A stretch of DNA of 64,000 bases from Flaccisagitta enflata. Taxonomy: Eukaryota; Chaetognatha; Sagittoidea; Aphragmophora. The stretch is from assembly GCA_965153355.1 (NCBI GenBank), contig OZ231126.1, positions 100,440,001 through 100,504,000 of the forward strand, read 5' to 3'. Every line of letters begins with the position of its first letter. Positions within the stretch are counted from its first letter, which is position 1. The translations under genes were made by a program, and so were the position numbers. Under the pieces are notes generated by a model. The model did not search any database. It was not told the origin of the DNA and worked only from the letters and a program-made list of their open reading frames with translations. This document shows positions 1-11,400 of the stretch, in pieces.

Positions 1-1709
1 TCTGGATATGTATTCACCTTCTATTCTCCTATAATAAAATGTTTGTGTATGTGTATGTGCAAGTGTAATCCACTCTAACCATTTCTCATTTCCCATCTTA
101 CACATCATCCAGAATTGAAATACTATGAAACTTCAAATTGAAATACTATGAAACTTTAAACAGAAACAAGAACATAATGGTGATAAAAAAAACGATCTGT
201 AATCAACAACCAAGGACCTAAGAACAATTAAAAACAATCAATAAAAAGTCTCTGACAAGTATCGTCTTCTCCCTTCAACATCAATGGATTCTCATTTTCT
301 CGTCTTCTCGTCTTCTCAACTTCCCAACCTCTCAACTTCTCAACTTTTCAACTTCTCAACCTCTCGGTCTTCTCAATCCTCTCCCTCTCATCTTCTCTCT
401 CTTACACAGGTACTCACAGGACCCAAGACAAAATGCGCTAGATGACCCTTAGTAAGGGGTAGTTGGGTGTTGAAAATTTTCGGAAACTTGGAGAAGGCTC
501 TTATAACCCCCACTTCCGCTTCAGCTGTGAGCTGTCTTGCCATGCGTAAAACGTGATCACTTTCCTCCTAAAGAAGGCAGGACAAAATTAGGGAGATAGC
601 ATTGTCTGGATTTTTTTTAATGTAGAATATTCACTACTAGGGATTGTCCCTCTCACCTGGGAAAAGATGGTTGGGAATTGTCCAAAGAAAGGCGCTTCAT
701 CTTTTCCTCCCGCTTCTTCTTCTTCTTCTTCTTCTTCTTCTTCTTCTTCTTCTTCTTCTGCTTCTCCTCCTCCTTCCTCTTTTCCTCCTTCTTCCCCCAC
801 CGCTTCTCCCTCTCTGTTCTTAAGACCCAACGCTACTCTTGTGAACCAGCCAGAATTCTCATACTTTTTTTTACTCTTCCCCTCTTCTGCTCCCCTCCTC
901 TTCTTTGTATATCCTAATTGATCTCGAAGAAATTTTTGTTCTTTTTTTGTGATCCCAAACTTTTCACTTTTCGCCTCTTTTAACAGCGCTTTCTCTTGTG
1001 TAATTTGGCACCATTTTATGATATTTATAGGAGCTTCTTCGGACTCTTCATCATTACTACGCAAAGAAAGAAGCTGTTCGTTAGCGACACCTTCGTCCGT
1101 CATTCTGCGTGAGAAACAAGAAAAGACATGAAAGTAAGAAATTGCCTAGCAGTGTTCATTCGCCCGTCACTCCGCAAGCCAGCCAGCCGGGTGACCATTC
1201 ATTCATTCATTCATTCATTCATTCATTCATTCGTTCATTCATTCATTCATTCATTCATTCATTCATTCATTCATTCATTCATTCATTCATTCATTCATTC
1301 ATTCATTCATTCATTCATTCATTCATTCATTCATTCATTCATTCATTCATTCATTCATTCATTCATTCATTCTTTCATTCATTCATTCAATTTTTTTTTC
1401 CTTGAAAGTAAATTCTATCGTCTAAATATAACAATTTTATCCAAATGAATCATTCGTTTTGTCATTGTCTTATTATAGCACTTTGATCAAAAAAAGACAT
1501 TGGCTGACTCATCGTCTTATCACGTCATAGCCTCTGTTATTTACAATTGCCTCTTTCATCGTCTAAGAACGTCAATCGAAATTCCTTTCATTTCCTGGTT
1601 TGCTATCATCCTAAAACCCCGATCATTTGTTTTCTGTTGTTTCCTTCTTCCCTTCACACCCTCTTCACATCCTTCTGTCTCTTTCCTCTAACTGTATAGA
1701 CTTCCATTT
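1..1709. other. Non-coding start of window, low complexity
   Basis: No gene could be supported here. The stretch holds a CT-rich run near 290-400 built on a 'caactt(c/t)t' motif, a (TCT)n tract near 715-757 and an (ATTC)n array near 1192-1389. ORFs in this stretch are poly-Ser, poly-Glu and HSFI-type repeats produced by those microsatellites and are not genes. Confidence 0.7.
1192..1389. repeat. (ATTC)n microsatellite
   Basis: About 200 bp of nearly pure ATTC tetranucleotide with a few single-base interruptions (for example a 'cgttc' near 1231). It ends in a short poly-T run. Confidence 0.95.
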
Positions 1710-1979
1710 ATGCCCTTTTGCGTCATTGATGAAGAGGAGGCGGAATACGCAGCCCATGTTTATTTTTCAACATTTGCTGAAAGTCTCGTTACAAATACCC
1801 ATCTACGAAAACTTTTAACAACCATTGATAGAATGGTGATGAACGCTGAAAATATTACTACTAGCTCAAAATTTATCATGGATCCGAATGAGAATAGTCT
1901 GCCAGCGGCTACTTTGGGTTATGAGTTAGTGAAAGAAAGACTCTCTCTGGATGACGCACAAGATAATTCTGAAAAGGGG
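1710..1979 (+). CDS. Exon of a spliced gene of unknown function (5' part of the zinc-finger/poly-Asp gene)
   Basis: This is a 90-codon open exon beginning at an ATG shortly after a pyrimidine-rich stretch ending in 'tatag', so an upstream exon is possible. The reading frame would stop at 1989. A GT donor at 1980 and an AG acceptor at 2036 both lie in phase 0, so a 57-bp intron would join this exon directly to the next open frame at 2037. The product is acidic and has no motif I recognise. It sits at the 5' end of the plus-strand block that contains the viral DNA polymerase and may be a viral accessory gene. That assignment rests on position and intron style only. Confidence 0.5.
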
Positions 1980-2036
1980 GTTGGGATTTGACCTGGGAAG
2001 CCAAAGTCAAACTGCAATCTCTCTGAGCTTAAACAG

Positions 2037-3865
2037 ACACGTAGTAAAATTATGGACATTTTCAAAACTACCCTCCCAAGTGAATTGCTGAGTCAAAGTG
2101 TGTTTCCTAACATTGGCTTTACCACAGACACAGCTGCGTTAGCATGCTTGACTGAAAAACACAACAAAGTCAAGGCCAACAGTGTTGGTTTTGGCAACAC
2201 AGATCTGCTCAAACAGTTTCTGTTATCAAACAAAAGCCAAAACCAGGAAGTGGATACAAGGGGCAATATAAAATTGGCCTCCTACCAACTGAAACTCACA
2301 CCAATTTTTTTCATTTCCATTCTAGAGAACATAGATTCCATCTTGGTTCCCAGTCCTCAACACTTTCTCAAAAGGGAATGGAAATGTTACCTCAAGGCTA
2401 CCCCCCCCTCTAAACCACAATCCCCATTTAACCCGAGCAAAGTAGAAAGACTCCAAACCCAGAGAGAGCGAGTTGTGAAGAATATGACCCATATAATGGA
2501 AAAGAAGCCCGCAACCATCTCTCTTGGACACTACGCCTCCTCTGACTGGCAAACAGGGCCCATTACAACCCACTTTGACCGGAAGGAACTTGGCAGACTA
2601 GAAAAACTAGTCACCTCCTTTGGAGGCCCCAAACAGGAATTACCCAACAATGTCGACCTACAACAACCATCCATAGGTTCCGGGGCCCACCCTGTGTATG
2701 TGAATTGTTTTTACTGTCCCCCTCTGGTTCACAAAACCAAAAACCCACCCCCCCGCGCAAATTGCATTTCAAGACCCCCTACACTCGGAAGTGAATATTC
2801 ATAGATTGACTGTCAGGACTTCACTCCAGCAAACCCTCGACCATTTTGTAAAATTCCATTCCGACAGACAAAGTGCAAGAGTCAAGAGTGGGCACGGCAT
2901 GATTCTCCCATGCTATCTCTGCCATCGGTACTTCTTGGAAGGAAAGGAGGAATACAATTATTTCCGATACTCGTGTTGTTTAGAGGACCTTCGCATTCAT
3001 TATTTTTTGATCCATTCGGAGGATCATTTGTTGTTTCAGCTTTATGCCGCCATAAGAAAAATGATAGTACAAGAAAACATCTTTATCAACTTAAAACTAG
3101 TTGATACTCTGTTTCTTAGTAAGTGTATGCTCTGCGGCATAAATCTATCTTCTCAGTTCGCAGTTAAAGCCCATGAGAAAATTTGTTTGAGTAAATTTGT
3201 GAGCTCATGCAACTTTTTCGGCACCCGTTTAACCCAAGATTTCTTTTATTGCAAATACACAAAACAGAAAATGGAAGAAGAAGATCAACAACACGCGATC
3301 GCCCAAGCTTCACTCTTCCTAAAACGGGCATCAGCCACAACATCACCATCAGCAACAACAGCACCAACAACAACACAATCAACAACAGCAACAACAAACC
3401 AGAGTCAGGAAACCTTTGAGCAATATCTTTCCAAAAATTACGGACAGTTTTTGATAAAAAAATCAAAGCGAAAACACGAAGAGAGGAAAAAGGGGTCAAA
3501 CTCAAACAAGCATTCCACACATGACCACACTACACACAAAGAGGCACACAGTTCTTCACAGAACTGGAGAAAAACTAGCCCAGGCAAGGTATTTATCAAT
3601 TCTGAAGCGGTCGAGGATAGTCGTCATCAACATTTACCTGCAAATAGAGAATCACCCATGAAAAAAGATCCCAAATCCAACAAAAGAAGCCAAGGCAGCC
3701 GCAAAGTAATCCAGGGAGAAAATGAAGAAAAGGGAGGAAAGAAGCGCCATCCAAAGCGCAAAGAAAGGGAAGAGGATGAGGAAAAATGGCGTGGAAGAGA
3801 GAACTACCACGCAGAGATACAAGGAGAAAAGGAGGAAGAAGAGAAGAAAAGACGAAGGACAAAAC

Positions 3866-3915
<50 letters not shown>

Positions 3916-4872
3916 AGCGAGAGTGAAGGGGAAGATGATAATGATGACGAGCACACTGGTGCAGACAGAGATGATGATAATGATGGTGATGATGATGATG
4001 ATGATGATGATAATGATGATGATAATAATAACAATGTCAATGATGATAATGGGAATGACGAAGGTGATGATAGAAATGATGGTGATGATGATAGTAATGA
4101 TAGTGATGGTGATGATGCTGATGGTGATGATGATGGTAACGGTGATGATGGTGATGATGATGAGGATGACGGTGATGTTGAGGATGACGGTGACGATGAT
4201 GGTGGTGATGGTGATGACGGGGAAGATGGTGATGACGGTGATGATAATGGCGACGATGCTGGTGATGACACTGACGCAGGTGATGATGCTGAAGATGATG
4301 ATGATGATGATAATGATGACAAGACTGACAACAACGCGGTTACCCCGAGTAAGAAGCACAATAAGAAGCGTGTTCGTTATGATTTAGACAGTAGTGACAA
4401 TAACAGCTCAACCAACAACAAATCTGACAGGGAATCGGAAGGCAACCAAGATGACGTCATATCAACTTCATCGATGATCGATACTATGACCAGCAGCGTT
4501 TCGTTGTTAGGTGCGTTAAAGGCAAAACAAAAGTTGAAAAGGCCCCATGATGAAAAACATGCCAAATTTCTACATAGTAGTAGCAAAAAGATGAAAAGTA
4601 GTAGCAAACAGATGAAAAGCTTGCCCAAGTCCAAAACAAGGGACCGGCTACTTCTTCCTCTTCCCTCTTCTTCTTCAACAGTCTTCCACTTCCCCCTGCA
4701 TCTGGGCTTCTCCTTATGCTCAAAACATAAGAAACAGAAGAAACATAAAAAAGTAAAAAGGGACCAACCGACCGACCGACCGACCGACCGACCGACCGAC
4801 CGACCGACCGACCGACATAGCGGGGTGTAGAGTCGCGTAGCACGCGACTAAAAATCAAAATCAAGACCTGCT

Positions 4873-4903
<31 letters not shown>

Positions 4904-4995
4904 ACACCTCTTCCACTTCTCCCTCTCGGTCTTCTTCCTCTTCTCCTTCATCTCCAACCTCGAAACATAAGAAACAGAAGAAACATAAAAAATAA
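2037..4995 (+). CDS. Putative Cys/His zinc-finger protein with long poly-Asp tract, frame-broken
   Basis: Two open frames (2037-2804 and 2791-4830) overlap; the shift between them lies after a poly-C run near 2750, so a sequencing or real indel or an unrecognised intron is likely. The second frame has a CxxC plus distant His cluster near 2918-3020 (begins CYLCHRYF). A C-x2-C-x13-H-x3-C finger (CMLCG...HEKIC) lies near 3126-3182. After these come basic, Lys-rich stretches and an acidic region of Asp, Asn and Gly codons (3868-4320). The C-terminal Ser/Lys-rich end occurs twice: once before a hairpin/tetranucleotide repeat at about 4762-4856, and again after it in the same frame, ending KKQKKHKK at a TAA at 4993-4995. 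The repeat introduces TAG and TAA codons. Zinc fingers plus acid and basic tails suggest a nucleic-acid or chromatin binding role, but I do not recognise the family. Confidence 0.5.
3868..4320. repeat. (GAT)n-rich acidic coding minisatellite
   Basis: Starts as a pure GAT run of about 48 bp and continues as diverged GATGAT/GGTGAT/GACGAT. In the plus-strand gene it encodes poly-Asp with Gly and Asn. Other-frame ORFs over it (poly-Met, poly-Ile, poly-Ser) are artefacts of the repeat. Confidence 0.9.
4762..4856 (+). repeat. Hairpin + CCGA tetranucleotide interspersed repeat, copy 1
   Basis: A (CCGA)n run (about 4766-4814) is followed by 'catagcggggtgtag' and a perfect 7-bp stem AGTCGCG-TAGCA-CGCGACT near 4832-4850. 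The same layout recurs at 21656-21858, and in the opposite orientation near 41.4, 41.7, 44.1, 58.4 and 59.6 kb. Here the copy lies in the 3' coding end of the zinc-finger gene, whose last ~130 bp are present in diverged form on both sides. Confidence 0.75.
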
Positions 4996-5359
4996 GGATT
5001 TTGAAAGGTTGAAATAACAACTCCCTTTTCAAGGAATATATTTTTTCTTCACTCTTCTTTTCTGTCTTTCGCTCCCGCACTTGACCCCCAATCCCACCCA
5101 CCCCCACCACTCTCCATCACTATTCAGATTTTTGTGACAAAATCCTCTTGCTCTCACCGTAACACAAGATGGTTATTTCAACATATCCATTGAATATATT
5201 CTGTAACTGTAATATCTGTTTTTTCTTTATGGTGCTGTCCAAGGGAATAAAAACATTTGCAAAATATCAAAATTGAATAAAAATCTAGCTACCTGTGACT
5301 ACCCGTCTACCCCCCTCACTCTTTCTAAAGAAAAGGGGGGGGTGAAGATCCCACCCAAG

Positions 5360-5441
5360 ATGTTTCACAAAGACAATTTAACCCACCTTGATGAACATTC
5401 TCTTGTAATCCAACAGTATACTACAGACAACTTTTATGGAG
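5360..5441 (+). CDS. Candidate first exon of a small gene
   Basis: An ATG opens 27 codons that end exactly at a strong donor (AG|GTACGT) at 5442. The next supported exon begins at 5575, but joining it here is out of phase by the obvious acceptors at 5574 or 5577, so the pairing is uncertain or one base is wrong. No recognisable domain. Confidence 0.3.
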
Positions 5442-5574
5442 GTACGTAACATGATACATATACTACCGTACCAACCCCCACCTCCCCCCCCCCCAAACTA
5501 ATGAATACTCTTGTTCTCCTTCTAATGATACTCTTATTCTCTATCCACTTTCTTCCTACATCTGAAGAAAACAG

Positions 5575-5904
5575 CAGTCAATAGTTCCAAACCCAGAAAC
5601 CTGGGTTTATCGAAGACGATTCTGTTATCAACCAGAAATTTTTTCTTTCGAAGTTAATAATAAGGGACTTGATCGTCAAAAAAATATTTTAGGAAGATTT
5701 GCGCAAATTTCCACGCAAATCTCCAGACAATGCATACATAGCGACGGCCAATCAATGAATTTGACGACTCAGAGCACTTGCTGGATGAAACCTCTTCCTC
5801 ACGACACATATTTCAAGCGTCAGCTAAACAGAAATTGGCATGGTCCCTTCTTAGTAGGCTCACTCGGCACTCGCCTTCAAATGAACGCCTTTCGCTCACT
5901 ATGA
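5575..5904 (+). CDS. ATG-less open exon, unknown protein (109 codons)
   Basis: A long frame without an initiating ATG runs from just after an AG acceptor (5573-5574) to a TGA at 5902-5904. Its composition is unlike the surrounding AT-rich or repetitive DNA, with mixed Trp, Cys, Arg and Pro, and it contains no repeat. That makes it a likely 3' terminal exon. It is too short and too start-less to be found by ATG-based ORF calling. The product is basic and not recognised. It lies between the zinc-finger gene and the DNA polymerase on the same strand. Confidence 0.4.
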   Translation, partial: QSIVPNPETWVYRRRFCYQPEIFSFEVNNKGLDRQKNILGRFAQISTQISRQCIHSDGQSMNLTTQSTCWMKPLPHDTYFKRQLNRNWHGPFLVGSLGTRLQMNAFRSL

Positions 5905-5980
5905 CGACGCCATATTGAAAGGGGCATCGGGAGCCTGAGCCTACATGCCCGCAGTCGGACGCTCAGGCTAGAATTAAGTA

Positions 5981-6372
5981 CAGACAGGACCCTGATAAGA
6001 GCAGAGGAGGGACCCTAAGTGTTACATGCCCCCCCTATAACTCACATGGTTCGATCGATTTCCACAATTGCAGTGGCGGTTGACACCTTAGGTGGATAGC
6101 CGGAAATGGTGCCATCTTGGCGATTTTTCAATTTCCACTTTGAACCCCCTCAAACCAACCTTAAAGCCAAAAAAATTGATTAATTTTGATATGAAATTAG
6201 CCCGTTGGGAGGGTTAAAGGTGGAAATTGAAAAATCGCCATGGTGGCGCCAATTGTATCCACCCAAGGTGTCAACCGCCACTGCAAGTGAGGAAATTGAA
6301 TGAATCATGTGAGCTGTAGGGGGGGCATGTAACAATTGGGTCCCTCCTCCGCTCTTATTAGGGTCCCGTCTG
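5981..6372. mobile_element. Foldback MITE with TA target duplication (mariner-like)
   Basis: The element is 392 bp and bounded by TA at 5979-5980 and 6373-6374. Its ends read CAGAC(A/G)GGACCCT in inverted orientation, and complementarity continues inward for most of the length, including 'gcagtggcggttgacacctt' against its inverted partner near 6270. The whole element can fold on itself. A core 'gaaattgaaaaatcgcc' is shared with the MITE at 42097-42498. There is no coding capacity. Confidence 0.8.
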
Positions 6373-6509
6373 TAAATGAAAGCAAAAATAGTGTTTACCT
6401 ATCAAGATATCTAGGTATATAAAACAATTGAAGTCTGACACTGGGACCTGATGCCCCGCTTCTTTGCAGCATGCAGATTGTTACAACCTCACTTTTGATT
6501 GGCAATTTT

Positions 6510-6750
6510 TGGACATGATCATGATAACGACGATGACGCTGTTAAAAAAGAGGACGATGAAAACAAAGACGATGAAAACGATGATTAAAACGACGGTGAT
6601 GAAGACAGCAAAGATGAAGACAACTATGAGAGGACGCCGATGAAGACGACGCCGATGAAGACGACGCCGATGAAGACAATGCCGACAAAGACGATGACGA
6701 TGAAGACGACGACGATGAAGATGACGGTGTTGGAGATGAAAGTAAAGCTC
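6510..6750. repeat. GAC/GAT-GAA-rich minisatellite
   Basis: Imperfect tandem units such as 'gatgaagacgacgcc' run through this stretch. Neither strand gives a convincing gene: the minus ORF is His/Arg repeat followed by Val/Ile runs, and the plus frame has stops. Confidence 0.7.
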
Positions 6751-6884
6751 GTAGTACTTCCTTTTGTCGCAGAACTTCAGCATCATCATTACATCCTCCA
6801 AACCTGGCATTGAATAAGTTGCGAAATTCACATCAAAGCTCAAAGACCATCGTTCTTCAAAATTCACTGATGGTTAGATAGAAA

Positions 6885-6953
<69 letters not shown>

Positions 6954-7033
6954 TGCGTGTGTGTGTGTGTGTGTGTGTGTGCCTGCGCGCATGTGTGTGT
7001 GCGTGCGTGTGTGTGCGCGTGCGCGTGTCTTTC

Positions 7034-7121
<88 letters not shown>

Positions 7122-7124
7122 GAG
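6885..7124. repeat. (GT)n followed by (GA)n microsatellites
   Basis: A GT run with GCGT interruptions (about 6885-7041) passes directly into a GA run (about 7042-7120). The Cys/Val and Arg/Glu ORFs over it are artefacts. Confidence 0.95.
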
Positions 7125-7354
7125 ACTTAGATTGTTATACCTTCAGTAAGAAGACAAGCACTCAGACATGAAGCGACCTAGGCTGGTTTAACACTTCAAT
7201 GTTTTATCATCAGGACGGCATTTGCATTTCATGGAGACAACTGCAATATGATATCATCATGCGGAGCTTCCAACTACTTCTACCAAGATGAACGCAAATG
7301 GTGTGTTAATGGGAAAATAGATTGACTGACAGACATGCAGATTGGAAAACATAT

Positions 7355-7357
<3 letters not shown>

Positions 7358-7433
<76 letters not shown>
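7358..7433. repeat. (AC)n microsatellite
   Basis: About 75 bp of pure AC dinucleotide. The flanking stretch 7434-8405 is AT-rich and shows no supportable gene; a 72-codon frame at 8111-8329 is possible exon material but has nothing recognisable. Confidence 0.95.
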
Positions 7434-7438
<5 letters not shown>

Positions 7439-8405
7439 ACACAGGTACAGGCCGCGCAGCATCTGAAACAAAGTTAATTTTGCGGCTCTCTACAACGTGT
7501 GCGCTTCATCGGATGGGTCTTTACATCGTTATCTGCATCACACATGTTGGATGAATAATGGAGCTCCGCATTTTTATACTCTGTTCATAATATGATTTTG
7601 TATGGATTGAGGGGGTAGATAAGGGTTATTTGGAAGCATACAGGGGGCGTCGTAAGACCTTCATGAATTCGATTGGAGAATGATTGGATTGATATGAATT
7701 GTAAGAGTTGCGTAGTGGTGTACCTCAATTTTTATTCAGGGTTAGATTAGGGAATGTGGGTATAACCTTGTGAATGAAAAGAGTTGATCACTTAGTGATA
7801 ATCTACAAGCCGTCACCTGACAGATATACGTTCTGCACAAGTGAATTGAGATGAATTGTAGTTATTGAAGTTCCGTCTGTCCTTTTAAACTGATAGTCCT
7901 GCACTGAAACCTGAAAAGTCAATTAGCGTCATTTGTTCTTTGCTTTACAGTTGTTTTTTTTTCCAAGTTCTGTTTTGTGTAGTTACGTATGTCTGTGTTT
8001 GTTTGCGTGGTGTGCATAAGTTAAGTATGCCTTGCCTCTTTATTGCCCTCATTGAAATGAATTTTCTATAAAGAAATACAAATGAAATACTGATCAGTAA
8101 TCTGTCTCCCATGATTAATGGTTTTGTATCAATTGCTCGATGTCAGCCCTACTGTAACACCACGTGGGCGTCGGATATGGACAGATACAGTGAATCTGTA
8201 GCTCCGGGGAGAGCATATATAATATGTGAGTTTTTGTGGCTTTTTAGCATCAAGATAGATAGAAAAAAAATCCCAGACTTTGCCAATTTCGCGCCAGATT
8301 CAGTCAGAATACGGTACGGCCAAAAATAGGGTACAGGACAATTTCTCGTGTTTTGAAACCAGTTTGGGAATTGGAGACGCGTCATCTCAGATGTTCTAAT
8401 TCGGG

Positions 8406-11400
8406 ATGGAAAATCAAAAAGGATTATCATCAAAAATAGTATTCCAACGCGCACCGCAAGAGGAATGGAAAAACTACTTGCCTGAAAGCGAAACATTTAT
8501 TTACACTAGCTTCTACCTACAACAGACTCTTTCTGGAATTCTACAACCAGGAAAAGAATATCTCATCTTCCTTGCTGCAGAGATTCAGTTTCATAAAATA
8601 ACTGATTTTCAAGATACAATGACAATATTTTTGTCATACCGAAACCAACGATGGATAACAGTTGAATATCACTCTGTAGAAATGGCGAATAGATTTACCG
8701 ACGAAATGTTAACTCACTTCAATATTCAAATTCTAGAGGATGTCGACGCACTACACAATAAAAAAGAAAGTGGATGGGTGTATGATCGCATAATTAAAAT
8801 GAGTCTAGTGAAAATCAAACGAAACATATTACACGGACCAAGTTTCGGACATCGGGGTACTCCTCATGTTAAATCGTCTCGCACAATTCTACCATAATTT
8901 AAAACTATGTTAAACCCCCGTCTCGTACAACTTCCAGACAACTTCATTCCATACTCCTATTCAACTTATCCCAATATCTGCGTCCCACTCTCTATCATCA
9001 TGAAACTAGAATACTTGAAACATGGGGGTTTTAATCGGGGGAAAGTTCATATGAAAGATGTGACTGCCGCTCTTCATTCTCTACGATTTCGGGAATTACA
9101 AACGCCAGAAAACGACTTTAGAATTTACCGAAAAGATTTTCACAAACTAGAGGATATAAATGAAGGTTTTAGCGACACCCTCAAACAACAATATCCTTTC
9201 CTTCAGCTTTATCGAACTTTTTCGATCAATATGTTTAAGTTCCTCGGCCAACAGGAGCAACATAAAGGAAACACAGCCCGCTTGATCACCTCCCATTTAT
9301 CTAACCACTGGAACTTGTCATATCACCTACAGGTGGATTTATTGGATTCTAGCAATATCCTGGACCCTCCTAGCACGGATCACGTTCTAGTTATTCTTAA
9401 TTACTTTGGACTTGTTAATCACAGGAAAGACCGCCGCTACAATTATGCCTGTCGCGCATGTCAAAGGATTTTTACCCATTCCCGCAATTTTCAGTGCCAT
9501 ATAACCCAGACCTGTTCTCCCACCCCTACTGCCCCAAGACGCGCTAAAAACTTTATCCTTTATAAAACCTTTATTAAGGACAAATACACCGGCAAAACAA
9601 AACAACACACAATTTCATTCACTACTCATCAATATCACAAAACTTTTCAAAACTTGATATACGGCACTATGGACCTGGACTGTACAAGCAAACCCATGCA
9701 ACCAGGACTTTTTAACAAAAGTACTCCGAGTAGTGCTATCTTTTATCAAAAACCTTTCACATTTAGCTTGTGTTTCACAACACCTTATAACTTATCTCTC
9801 CCAGACAGTCTTAAAAACATAAAAGTCATGTTTTTTGATGAGCGCCTTAACACTCTAGACGAGTTCTAATTGAAAATGCTCACGACCTTAAGACAAAGTG
9901 TGGCTGATGCCAATAAATTCATATTCGACACCATGACCCTGGATAAAAGCCCTCCAAATCTATCTTCAATTTCTAAAAAAGACCGTGACGCGTACATCAG
10001 AGCCAGCCATTGTACATTCTGTGGAAGAAAGTTCAATACAAAGTTTTTATCAAAAAAACATAGTAATAAAGTATATACTGTTAAAAAATGTCGTTATCAT
10101 AATCATTTTATCCCAATCCCTAATTTAGCTAAAATTGGTGGAAATGATGACAAGAATAACAGTAAACACCAAGTTATTGTTCTATGTTCAGCCTGTAATG
10201 TTTCAACATATCAATCAGGGTTTCTATCTCGTAATGATTTGCGAATAGGATTGCATAATGGCTCCCGGTATGATTTTTGTTTCATGGCAGACGCGATTTC
10301 TAGAGTAGGACATACTCAATTCACCCAAATTACTAATGATGGGCAGAAACTTGACCTCCCCCTCATCAAAGGAGATCCTAATGTATTATGCAAAGATAAG
10401 AATACTATCTTACCAAGGAGCATACGTTTTTCCTGTTTTAAAATGCAGTCTTGCCCCTACCACACACCAAAAACTCAAACACGCCGTTGGGCCTCTTGCC
10501 CATATGAGAAAAAAATTTTCTTTTTCGACTCGGCTCTTATGATTACAGCAACACTTGATAGTATGTTACAAGATGTAAGATCAATTCATCATGGTACTAA
10601 TTTAAATTTGGTCTTCCCTCGCACACACCATTTTGTAACAACCCGAATGGGATATCAAGAAGAGGTATTTTTGGCGGTTTTATGTAAAAAAATACCCCAG
10701 CAATTTGAGATGATTGATAGCCTAAAATATGCTCTTGATATGAAAAAACCACCACCTATCTCCCATTTCTTCTCTCGCCTTAGTGGAGATGGAGTGAAAG
10801 GGCAACCTAGCATTTCTCAACAAAGCTACCATGATTTTTTAAATATTAGGAAAAAAATAGGTGCAAAAAGTTATTTTGACGTTTTGGCCCTATATTCTGG
10901 ATGTGATTCCACGATTTTATCTGACGTGCTTTCTTTTTACTACGGCCAAATATTTAGAGTCAGCGGGTTATCAGCCACCAAATTTGTAACTTGTGTGAGC
11001 CTATCGTGGCAAGCAGCGTTACTGAACAGTAAATCACCCTATAACCCAAAATCCGTGTGCCTAACCGTAAAATTTCTTCTATTTATAAAGTAGGACTGCG
11101 TGGTGTGTACGCGTTTGTAAATGCCAACTACTGTGAGTTTCGGCATTTAGAAGTCGATCGAACTAACTCTGTACCTGAAAATGTGATAAAACAAGTGTCC
11201 TTTGAAGATGTTAATGGCCTTTATATGTCATTATTAAAGCAAAGAATTTCAATCGGCAACTATGTGTTCTATTCTAGACGTCATAACAAAAAACAGTTCA
11301 ACATAATAGCCAAAAACTTATGTTCTATGAATATTGAGTTTTTTTCTAAAGAGTTACTTTTGAAGAACCATATGTACTTCTTCATTGTCATCTTGTCTTA

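Noticed and set aside
3652-4361. Long Ile-, Met- and Ser-rich ORFs on both strands over the GAT repeat
   Set aside because: They are alternative-frame translations of the (GAT)n region; the plus-strand poly-Asp frame joins to zinc-finger sequence and is the only credible one.
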